Source: Branchipolynoe longqiensis (taxonomy: Eukaryota; Annelida; Polychaeta; Phyllodocida; Polynoidae). Taken from it: 64,000 nucleotides of DNA. The DNA is taken from positions 30,704,709-30,768,708 of the forward strand of contig CM059197.1 in assembly GCA_030323885.1 (NCBI GenBank), written 5' to 3'. The notes beneath the pieces are model-generated. The model was not told the origin of the DNA. It saw only the letters and a list, made by a program, of their open reading frames with translations, and searched no databases. The stretch's first letter is position 1, and the number at the start of each line of letters is the position of its first letter. The translations under genes were made by a program, and so were the position numbers. Positions 21,823-32,905 of the stretch are shown here, one piece after another.

Positions 21823-22557
21823 ACCATTTGATCCAAGATCAAAGCCACCCGCATGTCGGTGGTCAATCTCTCGGCCAAGGAGGCCTCGAGATATAAGTAC
21901 ACAGCATCGGACTTCCAGTCACCCCTCTCTTTAATCACCTCAATGGATGCTCCGCAGAGTCTTAAGAAGTTTGCACCACCTCTTCTCAGGCTGTGCGTTG
22001 AGAACAGTGCAGGGTTCATACCAGCTAAAGCACACAATTGCTTTATTACCTTCATGTAAAAGGTATACGTAAGTGGGACCAAGTGCCCTGCTCTTGGCAA
22101 CCTGAATGCTTGGGCCCCTGGAGGGGACTGGGCATTCCCTGAAATAATGTTCCACCCAGTATACTGCACACAGATCTATATTCTGCATTTTCTCCACCAG
22201 GTTCCGGTGCACTTTCTCTCTGAACTGAATGGTCTTCGACTTAGTAATATTCAGCATCAATCCCCACAGGTGAACGGACAAATCTTCTCTCATGAAAGCA
22301 TTATCTTGTTTGTTCGTTGTTTTATGTCCTAGCAACATCTAAAGTAATATCAGGACGGGAAAGCATTACCAGACAAAGCCACATGGCCCTTCCTCAACAG
22401 AGCCCTAAATGATAGAAGCATGGTCGCCCGTACTGCAGTATGGCCCAAAGTCGGTTGTAACATCCCAAATAGCCTCAACAAGACTGGCGGAAGCAGTGGC
22501 GCTGCCTGCTTTACCGCGTCTCCTTTTGAGCTTCTGATACCCGCCATACACTTTTTG
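21819..22557 (-). pseudogene. Tyrosine recombinase (DIRS-type), broken
   Basis: The C-terminal frame (21819-22169, 116 codons) carries the catalytic signature HSLRRGG (residues 59-65, HxxR) and, ~20 residues on, GDWKSDAVYLYL with the tyrosine nucleophile candidates. Family role: integrates the circular cDNA of DIRS retroelements without target duplication. Upstream sequence continues in another frame (about 22100-22303, KSKTIQFREKVHRNLVEKMQ) and, beyond the SINE-tail insertion, in 22369-22547 (RATMLLSFRALLRKGH). At least one frameshift near 22090 and one insertion therefore inactivate it. Confidence 0.85.
22304..22358 (-). mobile_element. tSINE-A tail-only insertion with duplication
   Basis: Fifty-five bases of tSINE-A tail, reversed, between two copies of GAAAGCATTA (22294-22303 and 22359-22368). 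It interrupts the recombinase frame, so it landed after the DIRS element. Confidence 0.9.
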
Positions 22558-22853
22558 ATTTTATGGCATGCATAATTTATTGGTGAACACTCCAGGTCCT
22601 TTAATTGGTTGCACAGTGCGCTTAGATACTTTCTGATAGATGAGTAGCACTAGCATCTTGCCAAGAAAGTCATGTAAAGGCAAACCTGATCATCACCACA
22701 TGGATAGGGATCCAACCGATCCTCGAAAGTTTCACAAAACTCCAAGTATGCACATACTTGGACTGACTTAGTTTTTTGTGTTGAGCCCGCGTGATGAGCC
22801 CTCTCAAAGACTCCGTGCTCTTTGACCAAGGCCTCCCAGTCTGCAATGGAAAT

Positions 22854-23649
22854 TCAACAGTGAACGATTTTGTGGCAGCACAGACTCATTGCCACATCGG
22901 CGTCCCTCACCCAAGCAATGTTTTTATAACAGTCCAGATGACTCAGGCTGTCACAAATTACGTTATCGTGGATGTTTATGTTTACTGACTTTACCATAAA
23001 GTTGTGCATCACCGACTCCCAAAATATCAAATGCAACCCTTTTATTTTTGCTTCTACCTGTATTCAAGGCAACACATACCTGCGTGTTGTCAGTGACAAA
23101 TACTACCAACGAATGCCGCCAAGTGCTACCCCATCTCCTGACTCCCAGCAATACCTGCCACATCTCCAAGACATTTATGTTATCCGTGGCACAGCCAACA
23201 TCATCAGCATCTGCCGAGTGATGCCCCAGCTGCACATGTTGTTTATTCTTACTTTTCCCAAAGAAGCCCGCCAACCAGTCTTTACCGTGCAGAGCCCCGA
23301 ACCCTGTAAGTAACGCGTCACTGTACACCGACACTGCTGGCGTGATTGCCAGAATTATTTTTGCATGACCATTGAAAACGGCCGCAAATTCCAGCCACCA
23401 TCGGAGATCTTCAATGAATTCTTCATTTAGCCTTACTTTATGGTGATTTCTCCTGCCAGAGGCCATTAGGTCATAGACCCTCCTAGAAAAGGTCCTGCCG
23501 CCATGTGCTACCTTACAGCAATGTGCCAATATGGCTTCCAGCCCTTCTAGCTCAAGTTTAGATGCTGTCCTTCTCTTAATGAATTTCTTTAGCTGCGTCT
23601 CCAATTTCTCTAGCTTATCTTTAGGTAGCCTCAGCTCCATCTTTTGCAA
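22854..23649 (-). pseudogene. RNase H domain of the DIRS pol, frameshifted
   Basis: The main frame (22963-23649) shows the DIRS-type RNase H acidic residues in order: YSDA (about 109-112), NVLEMW (159-164) and VTDN (185-188). The downstream piece in a second frame (22854-23036) reads NFMVKSVNINIHDNVICDSL, matching the usual C-terminal connection, so a frameshift lies near 23000. Role in the family: degrades RNA in the RNA:DNA hybrid. It normally continues from RT without a break. Confidence 0.85.
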
Positions 23650-23656
23650 ATCTATC

Positions 23657-24094
23657 TCAATCCCAATGAATTTTGTTAGGTGTTAATTTCTTAAAACTTT
23701 CACAGAAACCTATACGTCCGAGTATCGCCACCAACTCATTCTGCGCCTTCACGCACGATCTCGGGTCCCTCCCCACTAAACAGAAGTCGTCTAGATAATT
23801 TATGCAGTCAGTGTAACCTTCTCTTACCAAGCATCTCACCAGATTAGAGAAGACAGACGGGCTGGTGCTCAGCCCCATGCACAACCTGTAATCCCTCATG
23901 AACACAAGGCCTGACCCGAAGTCCCACACCAAACCCTGTCTCAGCCTAGAGTCTGGGTGAGTGTTGACTTCACGATACGCATTGCTTATGTCTACTGTCG
24001 CCAGCACATCGTTTTGCTGCAAAAATTCGGTGGCACTATCTACTGACTGGTAGCTGAATTTATTACCGCAGGTGGGGCAGAGCTCCCAACCCAT
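23657..24094 (-). pseudogene. Reverse transcriptase of the DIRS element, truncated
   Basis: A 145-codon remnant with VDISNAYR (about 34-41), MGLSTSPSVFS (73-83) and the catalytic box YLDDF (100-104). The first ~10 residues do not look like RT, so the 5' part of pol was deleted. Its 3' end runs off frame at KKLTPNK. A one-base indel there separates it from the RNase H frame, which picks up as KFIGIEIDLQKMELRLP-like sequence. Confidence 0.87.
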
Positions 24095-24168
24095 TCTATC
24101 AAGGCATAGCTATGTAGCTATGTAACCACATGGCGCGCAGGCAGAGCAGGAGCTGACTCATCCTACCC

Positions 24169-24325
24169 GAACTAAATCGTTGGCGAAATGGGCCGTTAGT
24201 AGGTTGGTGAGGTGCCGCCTGGAGGAAAGGAGGGGAATTAGGGGAGCTGCTTGGAAGCAGGCCTCCCGGTCTCCAGGCCGCACAGCAGCCTCCAGTAACT
24301 CATAGTAGAAAGGAGCATATCAAAG
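24169..24325 (-). repeat. DIRS split repeat A, outer copy
   Basis: Upstream boundary of the element on the minus strand; see the matching copy at 21536-21691. Confidence 0.88.
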
Positions 24326-24349
24326 CATATCAACTAAGACTAGTAAGAG

Positions 24350-24650
24350 TGCATGCGCATGCGGGAGATCGGGAGTTCGGTTCCGGGTCGAGTCAAACCA
24401 ATAACTTATCAAATTGATACTTGTCACTTCCTAGCTTAGCGCTAGGCATTAATAGGATAGAGCAAGGAATTGTTAGCTCAGTGTCAGGATAATGTGACTG
24501 CATGGGATATCGGGCCATGGTGCCGGTGGCCTTATTTCCCAGAGGGGCAGCACTATAAAGTCGCCATGAGTGCACACTGTCACAAGTCGGTACCCGTCCT
24601 GATATGATCTTAGATGTTGGTAGGACACAAACTCCAACAATCAACCAAAC
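24350..24650 (+). mobile_element. tSINE-A, nearly full, head type 2
   Basis: Head begins mid-way (GCATGCGGGAGATCGGGAG). Complete body and tail ending CTCCAACAATCAACC. Starts ~25 bp from the DIRS boundary. Confidence 0.82.
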
Positions 24651-24679
24651 CCAAACTAAGAGTTCAAAATTGATGTATA

Positions 24680-25166
24680 CAGTATAACCCCGTTAAACCA
24701 AGCTCAGTTAATCCAAACTTTTTTCGGTGGCCCGGCAAAATACTACCATTTATCATATAACAAATTTGGTTAAACCAAAGTCGGTTAATCCAAATTATCG
24801 GTTAATCCAAACAAAATTATCGGACCTCAGGCCACTCCGGTATGGTTAAACCAAACTTTCATGTGGTTATAAGGTCATCTGGGACCCCACTGACTTTTTT
24901 ATATGATAAATGATAGTATTTTGCCAGCCCGCCGGAAATAGTTTGGATTAGCCGATCGTTTGGTTTAACTGAGCAGGGTTTAACGGGGTTATACTGTACA
25001 TACATAAAAAACAATAATCAAAGCGACCACATACATTGTACATTAAATGTGCAATACACACTTACTCAAAGTCAAAGCCAAAGCCAAAGCTCGGTTAAAC
25101 CAATGATCGGTTAATCCAAACAAATTTCTAGGGTCCCTTCAAGTTTGGTTTAACAGGGTTATACTG
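24680..25166. mobile_element. P1, pogo-like MITE with an extra internal end
   Basis: Outer ends CAGTATAACCCCGTTAAACC and, reversed, CAGTATAACCCTGTTAAACC, with TA flanks. A third copy of the end, in right-end orientation, lies at about 24978-24997. The interior repeats GGTTAATCCAAAC and TTGGTTTAAC words. P2 and P3 share the three-end plan. Confidence 0.82.
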
Positions 25167-25403
25167 TATTACTATAACACTTGAAAGTTTTATATTTCAA
25201 CTATATATATGCCTCCTCATTCAATATGAATTTGCTTATTTGGAGCCCTGCTCACGATGAGTCATGATGTGGACGCTCAAAGCTGCACTACGTATACAAA
25301 ACACGCATATCCCACAGTTTATTTATCATTGGAGGGGGGGTAGATTAGTTGATTAAGATGGGGAAATTTCAATCGCGGACGATTGGTCTTCCTCATTCAA
25401 CTG

Positions 25404-25568
25404 CTCCTTGCCCTATCCTAATAATGCCGAGCACCAGGCTAGGAAGTGCGACAAGTATCAATTTTTAAGTCATTTTTAAGTTTGACTCGACCAGGGTTCG
25501 AACCTACGATCCCACGATCTACCAGAATGAGAGACGGACGCTCAACTCATTCGGGCCACCTCGTCCCA
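25404..25568 (-). mobile_element. tSINE-A, head half only
   Basis: From the body (CTTGCCCTATCCTAATAATG) to the type 1 head, with an internal ~9-bp duplication (AAGTCATTTTTAAG). Confidence 0.8.
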
Positions 25569-25750
25569 TGGTCTAACAGCCTAAATGTCTCATCAGAATT
25601 AATGATGAAACAGATAGGTGAAGGCGCTTACGGGAAAGTGATCTTTGAGATAATTGCAGTCGTGATCCGGGTTTAGTAATAATAATACTAGTCGTGGATT
25701 ACACTTAAATTAAACTAGACTTTATAGGTAGAAGTAAGCAGACACGATAA

Positions 25751-26104
25751 GGCCAAATAAAAAAGAAAGGTTGGTGATCGTCCTTTCGATCACATAAATC
25801 AGGGTCGGGCAGGCGGTTTTTATTTTTATTTTTATTTATTTTTTTTTTTTTTTTCTGGCGTATGTCGTAGACCTAATACGTATAACCAATGAGGTATTTG
25901 TGTGCAGCATTTAGAAGCCTCTTGCTGATAAACAAGAATTTGATCCATTCGGGGTATTTGACAAAAATATCCAAGTGCCTAAACTATGTTGCACAGATTG
26001 TGTGCTTACGAAGTTTGAATTGCTTCTAGCCCGACACAATTTTAAAAGCTTTAAAAAAAATAAATCAACAACAAAATTAGGGGCGGGCGATTTTTTATTT
26101 GGCC
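25751..26104. mobile_element. G1, TIR MITE with TAA duplication
   Basis: Ends GGCCAAATAAAAAA on the left and its exact inverse TTTTTTATTTGGCC on the right. TAA flanks at 25748-25750 and 26105-26107. Subterminal words GATCGTCC and CGGGCAGGCGG recur. A T-run lies at 25832-25855. Confidence 0.8.
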
Positions 26105-26149
26105 TAAGTGCGAAGGTAATATTTCTTGTGTTATCCTTTGAGTGATGAT

Positions 26150-26458
26150 TTGTTTGTTTGTTGGAGTTTTTACTTCCTGTAACATCTAAGGTCATATCAG
26201 GGCGGGTACAAACTTGTGACAGTGCACACTCATGGCGATTTTATAGTGATGCCGACACCATGACACAATATCCCACTCAGTCACATTATCCTGCCATGGA
26301 GCTAACCAGTCCTTACCCTACCCTAATACTACTGAGTGCCAGGCTAGGAAGTGACAAGTAGAAATGTGTACGTCATTGGTTTGACTCGACCGGGAATCAA
26401 ACTCCTGATCTTCCATACCGGAGGCCTGCGCTCTATCGATTCGGTCACCACGTCCTGT
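26150..26458 (-). mobile_element. tSINE-A, head type 2
   Basis: Tail at the left (TTTGTTTGTTGGAGTTTTTA) and head at the right (CTCTATCGATTCGGTCACC). ~30 bp of body are missing. Confidence 0.85.
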
Positions 26459-26635
26459 CCGTTGAGTGATAAAAATACAGCGAGTTGAAATTCAGCAAGT
26501 TTACCAGTTTGATTGATCTATCAAAAACCCTTTTCCCTCATCTGGACATGATACTAGTCAAATCAACTACAGAAATATAGAGACATTTTACTTGAAACAC
26601 ACTGGCCTGTGTATTAGTAGTTTACAAGGAATTAA

Positions 26636-26990
26636 TTAAAACGGCATAGTCTGATGAAAACATTAAATTGTCAAAACCAAAACAGTGATTTAGATTTGAT
26701 TATACATATATAACTTAGATACCAGTGCACGTATCAAGCATTTGTCACCACATAGAATGGAACACCAAGTCAATTTAACATAACCTGTTATTGCAGTAGC
26801 CTATGGAGTCAGAGTTTTGACGTGCTTGCCAAAATTAATCTTGCGTCATTGCACTTCAAATATCTAAAAAGTTAGCCATTAAAAATAAAAGTTACTTCAA
26901 ACTAAAGTAAGATAGATTATAACGATCAACCTAACATATTTAGTTCAGAAAATGACAGAAACTGAAAATCATTGGACTATGCAACATTAA
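26636..26990. mobile_element. K4 MITE
   Basis: TTAA at both edges. Left AACGGCATAGTCTGATG; right reverses to ATGTTGCATAGTCCAATG. Interior as in K5. Confidence 0.78.
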
Positions 26991-27288
26991 CATTTTACAT
27001 GTGGCTGCAAAGGATGAAACAAAAACACCATGTTTAGTAAAACCTCGTACGGCGCAACAGTCACTATTTGTTTGCCTAAACCTTTGAGCAATGCAAAGTA
27101 TTGCAAACTGTGAATAGATCTGATGAAACTCTTGGAAGTGAAGCATCAACCATTCTTGCTGGGACCAGCTCTGTGTGAAGTGGCACGTGCTGTTACTAGT
27201 GTTAGTATCTGCCCCAGAGTTCAGCAACTCTGTGCCAATACATCACCTTATATGTGAAATACTACGCAATCTACCTCTGTTGGCACCG

Positions 27289-27622
27289 GACGCGGTGGCC
27301 GAATCGGTAGAGCGCAGGCCTCACGTGTGGCAGATCTGGAGTTCGGTTCCCGGTCGAGTCAAACCAATGACTTATAAAACTGATACCTGTCGCTTCAAAC
27401 CAATGACTTATAAAACTGATACGTGTCGCTTCCGAGCCAGGTGCTCGGCATTATTAAGATAGGGGAAGAACTGAGTGGGATAACAGGTCATGGTGTGGGC
27501 GGCCCGATTTCCCAGTGGGGCAGCACTATACGGTCACCACGAGTGCGCATGGTCACAAATCAGTACCCATCCTGATATGACCTTAGATGTTGCCCGGACG
27601 TAAAACTCTAGCAACCAACCTC
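27289..27622 (+). mobile_element. tSINE-A, head type 2, with internal duplication
   Basis: Head GGTGGCCGAATCGGTAGAGC is well preserved. The CAAACCAATGACTTATAAAA segment is present twice in tandem (about 27359-27432, 36-bp unit). Confidence 0.87.
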
Positions 27623-27675
27623 TGTTGGCCATTTCAAGGTGTTGCAGCAGTAGAGAATGTTGTCAGTCTGTCATC

Positions 27676-28094
27676 AGCTGCAGCACACCGAGTATCAGCT
27701 GCAGCACACCGAGTATCAACTGCAGCACACCGAGTATCAGCTGCAGCACACCGAGTATCAGCTGCAGCACACCAAGTATAAGCTGCAGCACACCGAGTCT
27801 CAGCTGCAGCACACCGACTATCAGCTGAAGCACACCGAGTATCAGCTGCACCACACCGACTATCAGCTGCAGCACACCGAGTATCAGCTGCAGCACACCG
27901 AGTATCAGCTGCAGCACACCGACTATCAGCTGCAGCACACCAAGTATCAGCTGCAGCACACCGAGTATCAGCTGCAGCACACCGAGTATCAGCTGCAGCA
28001 CACCGACTATCAGCTGCAGCACACCGAGTATCAGCTGCAGCACACCGAGTATCAGCTGCAGCACACCGAGTATCAGCTGCAGCACACCGAGTAT
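27676..28094 (+). repeat. 21-bp minisatellite, about 20 copies
   Basis: Unit CAGCTGCAGCACACCGAGTA plus T. Variants (CGACTAT, CCAAGTAT) are interspersed. Because 21 is a multiple of three and the unit lacks stops in most frames, long spurious frames exist on both strands. It ends at a C-run (28108-28117). Confidence 0.95.
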
Positions 28095-28117
28095 TTATTA
28101 AGCCATGCCCCCCCCCC

Positions 28118-28510
28118 ACGCCTCCCAGCAAAGTGAACACTTAAAGTTGTGCCATGAATACCTCAAAGCATGGCACTTCGAGGGTTCATGTCGGAAAGGG
28201 GGAAATAACGCAGATTTATTGACAGGGTAGAGCCCGCTACGTGTGCAGTGTGTGGGAATGTATGTGGCATATGTAGCAGTGAGGGTATTAATGAATGGCG
28301 ACATTTACGGGGTCTCAGTGGTGTGATGGTGATGCAGTCCAGTGTGAAACAGGCGGGATGCAATGTGATTTATATGGTGCAATGCATTATGGGATGACAC
28401 TGGTTCACTGCAGACATGCGTACAGAGACAGGTGACATGGGGATGCCATTATACATCCACATGATCCACAGCTTGACACTGACTCGGGCGGGCATAGGCG
28501 GCACTGTGAT
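28118..28510. other. Unassigned DNA
   Basis: No repeat or coding signal recognised. Confidence 0.35.
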
Positions 28511-28772
28511 GTTTGTTGTTGTTTTACGTCCTAGCAACATATAAGGTCATATTAGGATGGATACCGACTTGTGACAGCGCGCACTCATGGCGACTTTATA
28601 CAGCTGCCCCACTGGGAGACCAGGTCACCATGACCTAATATCCCACTCAGTCAGATTATCCTGATGCTGAGCCAACCAGTCCTTGCCCTAACCTAATAAT
28701 GTCAAATGCCTGGCTAGGAAGCGACAAGAATCAATCTTTAAATCATTGGTTTGATTTGACCATGGTTTGAAC
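28511..28772 (-). mobile_element. tSINE-A, head lost
   Basis: Tail and body in reverse, stopping at TTTGATTTGACCATGG, just before the head. Confidence 0.83.
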
Positions 28773-29666
28773 GGAAACGGAAATAGCCCTATATGGGCGC
28801 CACCATTTGTATACTCGTGTTGAATAATCAAAATCCAGGAAATGGAAATAGATCATCGAACTTCGCTACGCAGCAAAGAGGTTTGACAACAGCCATCGGT
28901 TAATAATATACTAGTAACACAGTGCAAAACATCGATTTTATTCCAAATCAATAGAAATAAAAAACAATTAGGCATAAACATTGATGCACAAATGCAATAT
29001 TAATAGTCTATGCTGCGGAAATGATGACCGTATTCGATTATCACGACTGCGACCGATCGGGTCACCCGAGCCGCTAGAATTTCAAATCGAACACCGTGAG
29101 TGGAGTAAAAAAATACTCTCGAATACGGCCACCAGGTGGTGGTGGTGGGAGGGGGGGGGGGTCCTAAGCATTGCTTATTCATATTAGCTTTAATTAATTT
29201 AGAGGCCATTTTCCATAGTTCTTATCACAGATATGTCGAGAAAGAATGGGTGATTTGACTGCGTCCGTGTCAGTTAATCAACATGGCTGACTACTCCCGT
29301 GCATTTTCTTCCGGTGGCAATTCTCTTTGAAGTAACCATCATCCAATCAGCGACATTATTCAACGTCACGTGCTCCTGTCTGAAGACCACGTGACCTGTC
29401 ATTAATGTCATTAGAATCGGGCGGTTGTCTTAATCAGGAAGGTAGACTGCACACAAAATGTTCGGAACAAATGTCATACATTTCTCACCGACAAAAAAAA
29501 ATAGAAATAAAATAAAGGGGGAATGATCGATTACGCAGAGATATTAATACATGATTTTATTTGTGATCATATTGGTGCTGTTCTTGCGACATATCAAAGA
29601 TGGATGTTGCAATGCAAATTATTAATGTATTAAAATATATATATATATAATTTAATACTTACAGAG
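28773..29666. other. Unassigned DNA
   Basis: A GGTGGTGGTGGGAGG tract at 29132-29160 is the only structure. 28918-28990 is similar to the internal part of T2 (GATTTTATTCCAAAT, GCATAAACAT), so it may be a T fragment. Confidence 0.4.
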
Positions 29667-29809
29667 TACCGTATTCTCGTGGGTTAACGCCTACCCCCGA
29701 CTTGGACAATATTTTGTAAACGCCCACCCCTTAAACACCCACGTTTGGCTAGATGCCCACCCCCCAATTCAGTGATTTGCCAATTTAAATGCCCAGGGAG
29801 AATACGGTA
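29667..29809. mobile_element. 143-bp MITE with CCGTATTCTC ends
   Basis: TACCGTATTCTC at the left and its exact inverse GAGAATACGGTA at the right (TA may be the duplication). The interior repeats CGCCCACCCC. No other copy in the window. Confidence 0.65.
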
Positions 29810-29964
29810 ATTAAAGATACTGAAATACATATATAATAATGTGTAGTAAATCGGTATCTACCATCATGTTCTTTAAAGAATAATCTACAACTTTTTATTG
29901 TACATGTGCTACTAATACCTCCTGCTTGGTTAAACGACACTAGTGCCGTAAGAAGTCACTAGAT

Positions 29965-30222
29965 GTTGGTTGGTTGTTGGAGTTTTACGTCCTAGCAATA
30001 TCAAAGGTCATATCAGGACGGGTACTAACTTTTGACAGTGTGCACTCATGGCGACTTTATAGTGCTGTCCCACTGGGAGACCAGGCCGCCAGCACCATGA
30101 CCTGATATTCCACTCAATCACATTATCCTGACACTGAGCCAATGAGTCCTTGCCCTATCATAATAATGCTGAGCGCCTGGCTAGGAAGCGACAAGTAGGC
30201 CCTATCAATGTTTTAGTCATGA
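29965..30222 (-). mobile_element. tSINE-A, head lost
   Basis: Tail (GGTTGTTGGAGTTTTACG) and body in reverse, ending at GTTTTAGTCATG. Confidence 0.83.
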
Positions 30223-30304
30223 AGGCACTATAAAATAGTTCTGTAGCATATAGCAACATACTATTAACAAATAACTTCAGCACTATAAACCTGTTTGTAC
30301 CAAA

Positions 30305-30545
30305 GTAAAGCTTGTTTTATTTAATGACGTCTCTAGAGCACAATGATTTTCATATCATCGGCTATTGGACATCAAACATATGGTCATTCTGACATATTTC
30401 TTTGGCGGAAACGTGCTGCCGCCGCATAGGCTACTCTTTCCCATAAGCAGCAAGGGGTCTTTAATATGCACTGTCCCACAGACAGGACAGCACATACCAC
30501 AGCCTTTGACAAACCAGTTGTGGACCACTGGTTGCACTGTTCGTA
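30305..30545 (-). mobile_element. tSINE-C, headless copy
   Basis: Reverse of 10250-10482. Starts with the AGCTTGTTTTATTTAATGAC end and contains TCGGCTATTGGACATCAAAC and GCAGCAAGGGGTCTTTAA. It stops before the tRNA-like head. Confidence 0.75.
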
Positions 30546-30729
30546 CCAAACAGCAGGTTGAGCTGAATTTTAGCTTTACAGTTAAAGAATCTAATCTTTA
30601 GAAATCTGTTTATTCAACGGGACCCTTGGTGGGGGGATGGGGGGGGGGGGGCTGCCTCACTAACAGGCGGCTTGAGTGACCGACTTGCCTGACATGTTGG
30701 ACATCAAAGCTCCTGCCACGGAACAGATT

Positions 30730-31066
30730 GCTTTGTTTGTTTGTTCTTGTTTTACGTCCTAGCAACATATAAGGTCATATCAGGATGGGTATCGACTTGT
30801 GACAGTGCGCACTCATGGCGACTTTATAATGCTGTCCCACTGAGAACCCAGGCTGCCAGCACCATGACCTGATATATCACTCAGTCACATTATCCTGACA
30901 TTGAACCAACCAGTCATATTAATGCCAAGCGCCTGGCTAGGAAGCGACAAGTATCAATTCTTAAGTCATTGGTTTGACTCGACCAGGGTTCGAACCCACG
31001 ACCCCACAATCTACCAGCACGGGAGACGGACGCTCTAACTCATTCGGCCATCCGGTCTGGTTTGGA
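30730..31066 (-). mobile_element. tSINE-A, full length, head type 1
   Basis: Complete apart from a ~15-bp loss in the body. Head GGATGGCCGAATGAGTTAGA (reversed) at the right end. Confidence 0.88.
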
Positions 31067-31177
31067 ACAGACTGGGGTATAACAACTAAATAGCTGTTAG
31101 TAATACTGTGGCCTCCTTCATATCTGCAAACACCGCGCATTCATATCGGGGGGGGGGGGGGGGGGGGTTGTTTGTGG

Positions 31178-31228
31178 TTTGTTTGTTGTTGTTTTACGTC
31201 CTAGCAACATCTAAGGTCATATCAGGAC
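31178..31228 (-). mobile_element. tSINE-A tail-only insertion with duplication
   Basis: Fifty-one bases of tail, flanked by a 14-bp duplication GGGGTTGTTTGTGG (31164-31177 and 31229-31242). A ~20-bp G-run abuts the left duplication. Confidence 0.92.
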
Positions 31229-31460
31229 GGGGTTGTTTGTGGTAGTACTGGTCGTCTCAACAACAGGTTGTTACTTTCTGTGGATTGAGATTAGAACTGC
31301 ACACATGGCGTTCCATTTAGCACACATCACATATCCACTGGCAAGTATTTAACTGTGGGTACTGGATTGTAATTATGAGTAGTTAAAGTTATATTTTAAA
31401 GCATCAAAAACTTGTTAACTGAATATTAACAGAGTAATTATATATAAGTATAATTATACT

Positions 31461-31796
31461 TGGTTCGTTGGTTGTTGGAATTTTACATCCTGGAAACATC
31501 TAAGGTCATATTAGGATGGGTACTGACTTGTGACAGTATGCATTCATGTTGACTTTATAGTGTTGCCCCACTGCGAAATCTGGCCGCCACCACCATGACC
31601 CAATATCCCACCCAATCACTTTATCCTGACACTGAGCTAACCAGCCAATACCCTAATCTAATAATGTCGAGCGCCAAGCCAGGAAACAACAAGTATCAAT
31701 TTTGTAAGTCATTGGTTTGACTCGACAGGACATCGAAACCATGATCTCCCGCACGGGAGGCCTGCCCTCTACTGATTCGACTACTGCGTCCGGTAT
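31461..31796 (-). mobile_element. tSINE-A, full length, head type 2
   Basis: Reverse copy from tail (GTTGTTGGAATTTTACATCC) to head (CCTCTACTGATTCGACTACT), moderately diverged. Confidence 0.84.
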
Positions 31797-32700
31797 ATTT
31801 AACTGCGACTGACAAAGGAAAATGTGAATGCAGGTAGCCGCAATAGGAATGTGAACCATGAGAATATGCTTTAAAAAAAAATTTGAGACAATTTTAATTT
31901 ATTTATATTCACCTAATACTATAGAAATAGGCATACTTAACGGTAGAAGGTGTGATAATATATATCTGAGACTGTCTGAAAAGGTGCTAAGCAATATGGG
32001 GCAAAGCTTTGTCCTTTGTAACGATCAACATACTATCTGCTTATGCATTTGCTCAGGATAAACTGATTTGTTTTTTACATGGTGTTTCATATTGCCAATA
32101 GAATACATATTGATTTGAAGCAAATGTCCTTGTGTTTTCAGTGTAACCGTGTCTGTGCTGTTTTGTGTCAATCGTTACAATGGACCAAAAAAAAGAGTTA
32201 TCACCTTTTGAGACAGGCTCATCTACTCCCGATGCAGCCATGTCTATCGATGTGCCTTCTGTGGAAGATCACTGGTGTTAATTAATCATGGAAGGTGGCC
32301 GCCAAGAGTTTCTTCTCATACAGGAAATCGCCCTTCCCCTAAGCTCCCTCTCTCATCTCTGTCATCTCTCTCCAACTCCATCTCCCTGTGACAGATTCTT
32401 CCCCAAGTCCCGATTGTGCTTGGCCAATCCCCGCCTCTCATGTCATGGACCTTTTAGTAGGACACTTTGCAGACGAAGGGAGACTAGAGGCAAGTTCTAG
32501 TCTCCCCGAGGTGCTTTACTTATGCTTCCTTTAACCTTCACACACACACATTTACCCAGACAGGCAGCTGACATTGACTGGTTCAAATTCAGGAAATGCC
32601 GATACCCTTATATGGGCGTCCTATTAGAGCAGTGCATCATGGGATAGTCCGCATATATACCTCAAGCTACACCGTTCACGCGTCGGAACTTTGACTATTA
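31797..32700. other. Unassigned DNA
   Basis: A small open frame at 32180-32281 (starting MDQKKELSPFETG) reads somewhat like protein but has no supporting signal. Nothing else recognised. Confidence 0.3.
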
Positions 32701-32714
32701 ATAACCTAAGGTGC

Positions 32715-32905
32715 ACATATAATATATAATATATATAATATATATAATATATATAATATAATATATTTTATAATATATTATATAAATATGTATAATATAT
32801 ATAATATATTATACATATATATAATATATATATATATAATATATATATAATATTTATATATAGAATCTGTACTATATATATATAATACATATATGTACAC
32901 GTATT
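32715..32905. repeat. TA-rich low-complexity tract
   Basis: About 190 bp of ATATAATATAT permutations, including many self-complementary words. Confidence 0.9.

Larger units (their letters stand above)
21415..24325 (-). mobile_element. DIRS/Ngaro-type tyrosine-recombinase retrotransposon, decayed
   Basis: Order on the minus strand is repeat A (24325-24169), RT, RNase H, tyrosine recombinase, repeat B (21822-21722), repeat A (about 21691-21536), repeat B (21516-21415). This A-ORFs-B-A-B layout is the split-direct-repeat plan of Ngaro/PAT-type DIRS elements, in which LTRs are replaced by repeats and integrase by a tyrosine recombinase. Gag and the N-terminal part of RT are missing between 24094 and 24169. 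Several frameshifts and a SINE-tail insertion (22304-22358) show it is dead. A and B copies differ at several sites each, so the insertion is not recent. Confidence 0.9.

Noticed and set aside
27676..28094. CRISPR-like array
   Set aside because: No spacers: the 21-bp units are contiguous, and the DNA is eukaryotic in every other respect.
27634..28140. Repeat proteins of 140-168 codons on both strands
   Set aside because: 21-bp minisatellite in stop-free frames; no start context or flanking coding sequence.
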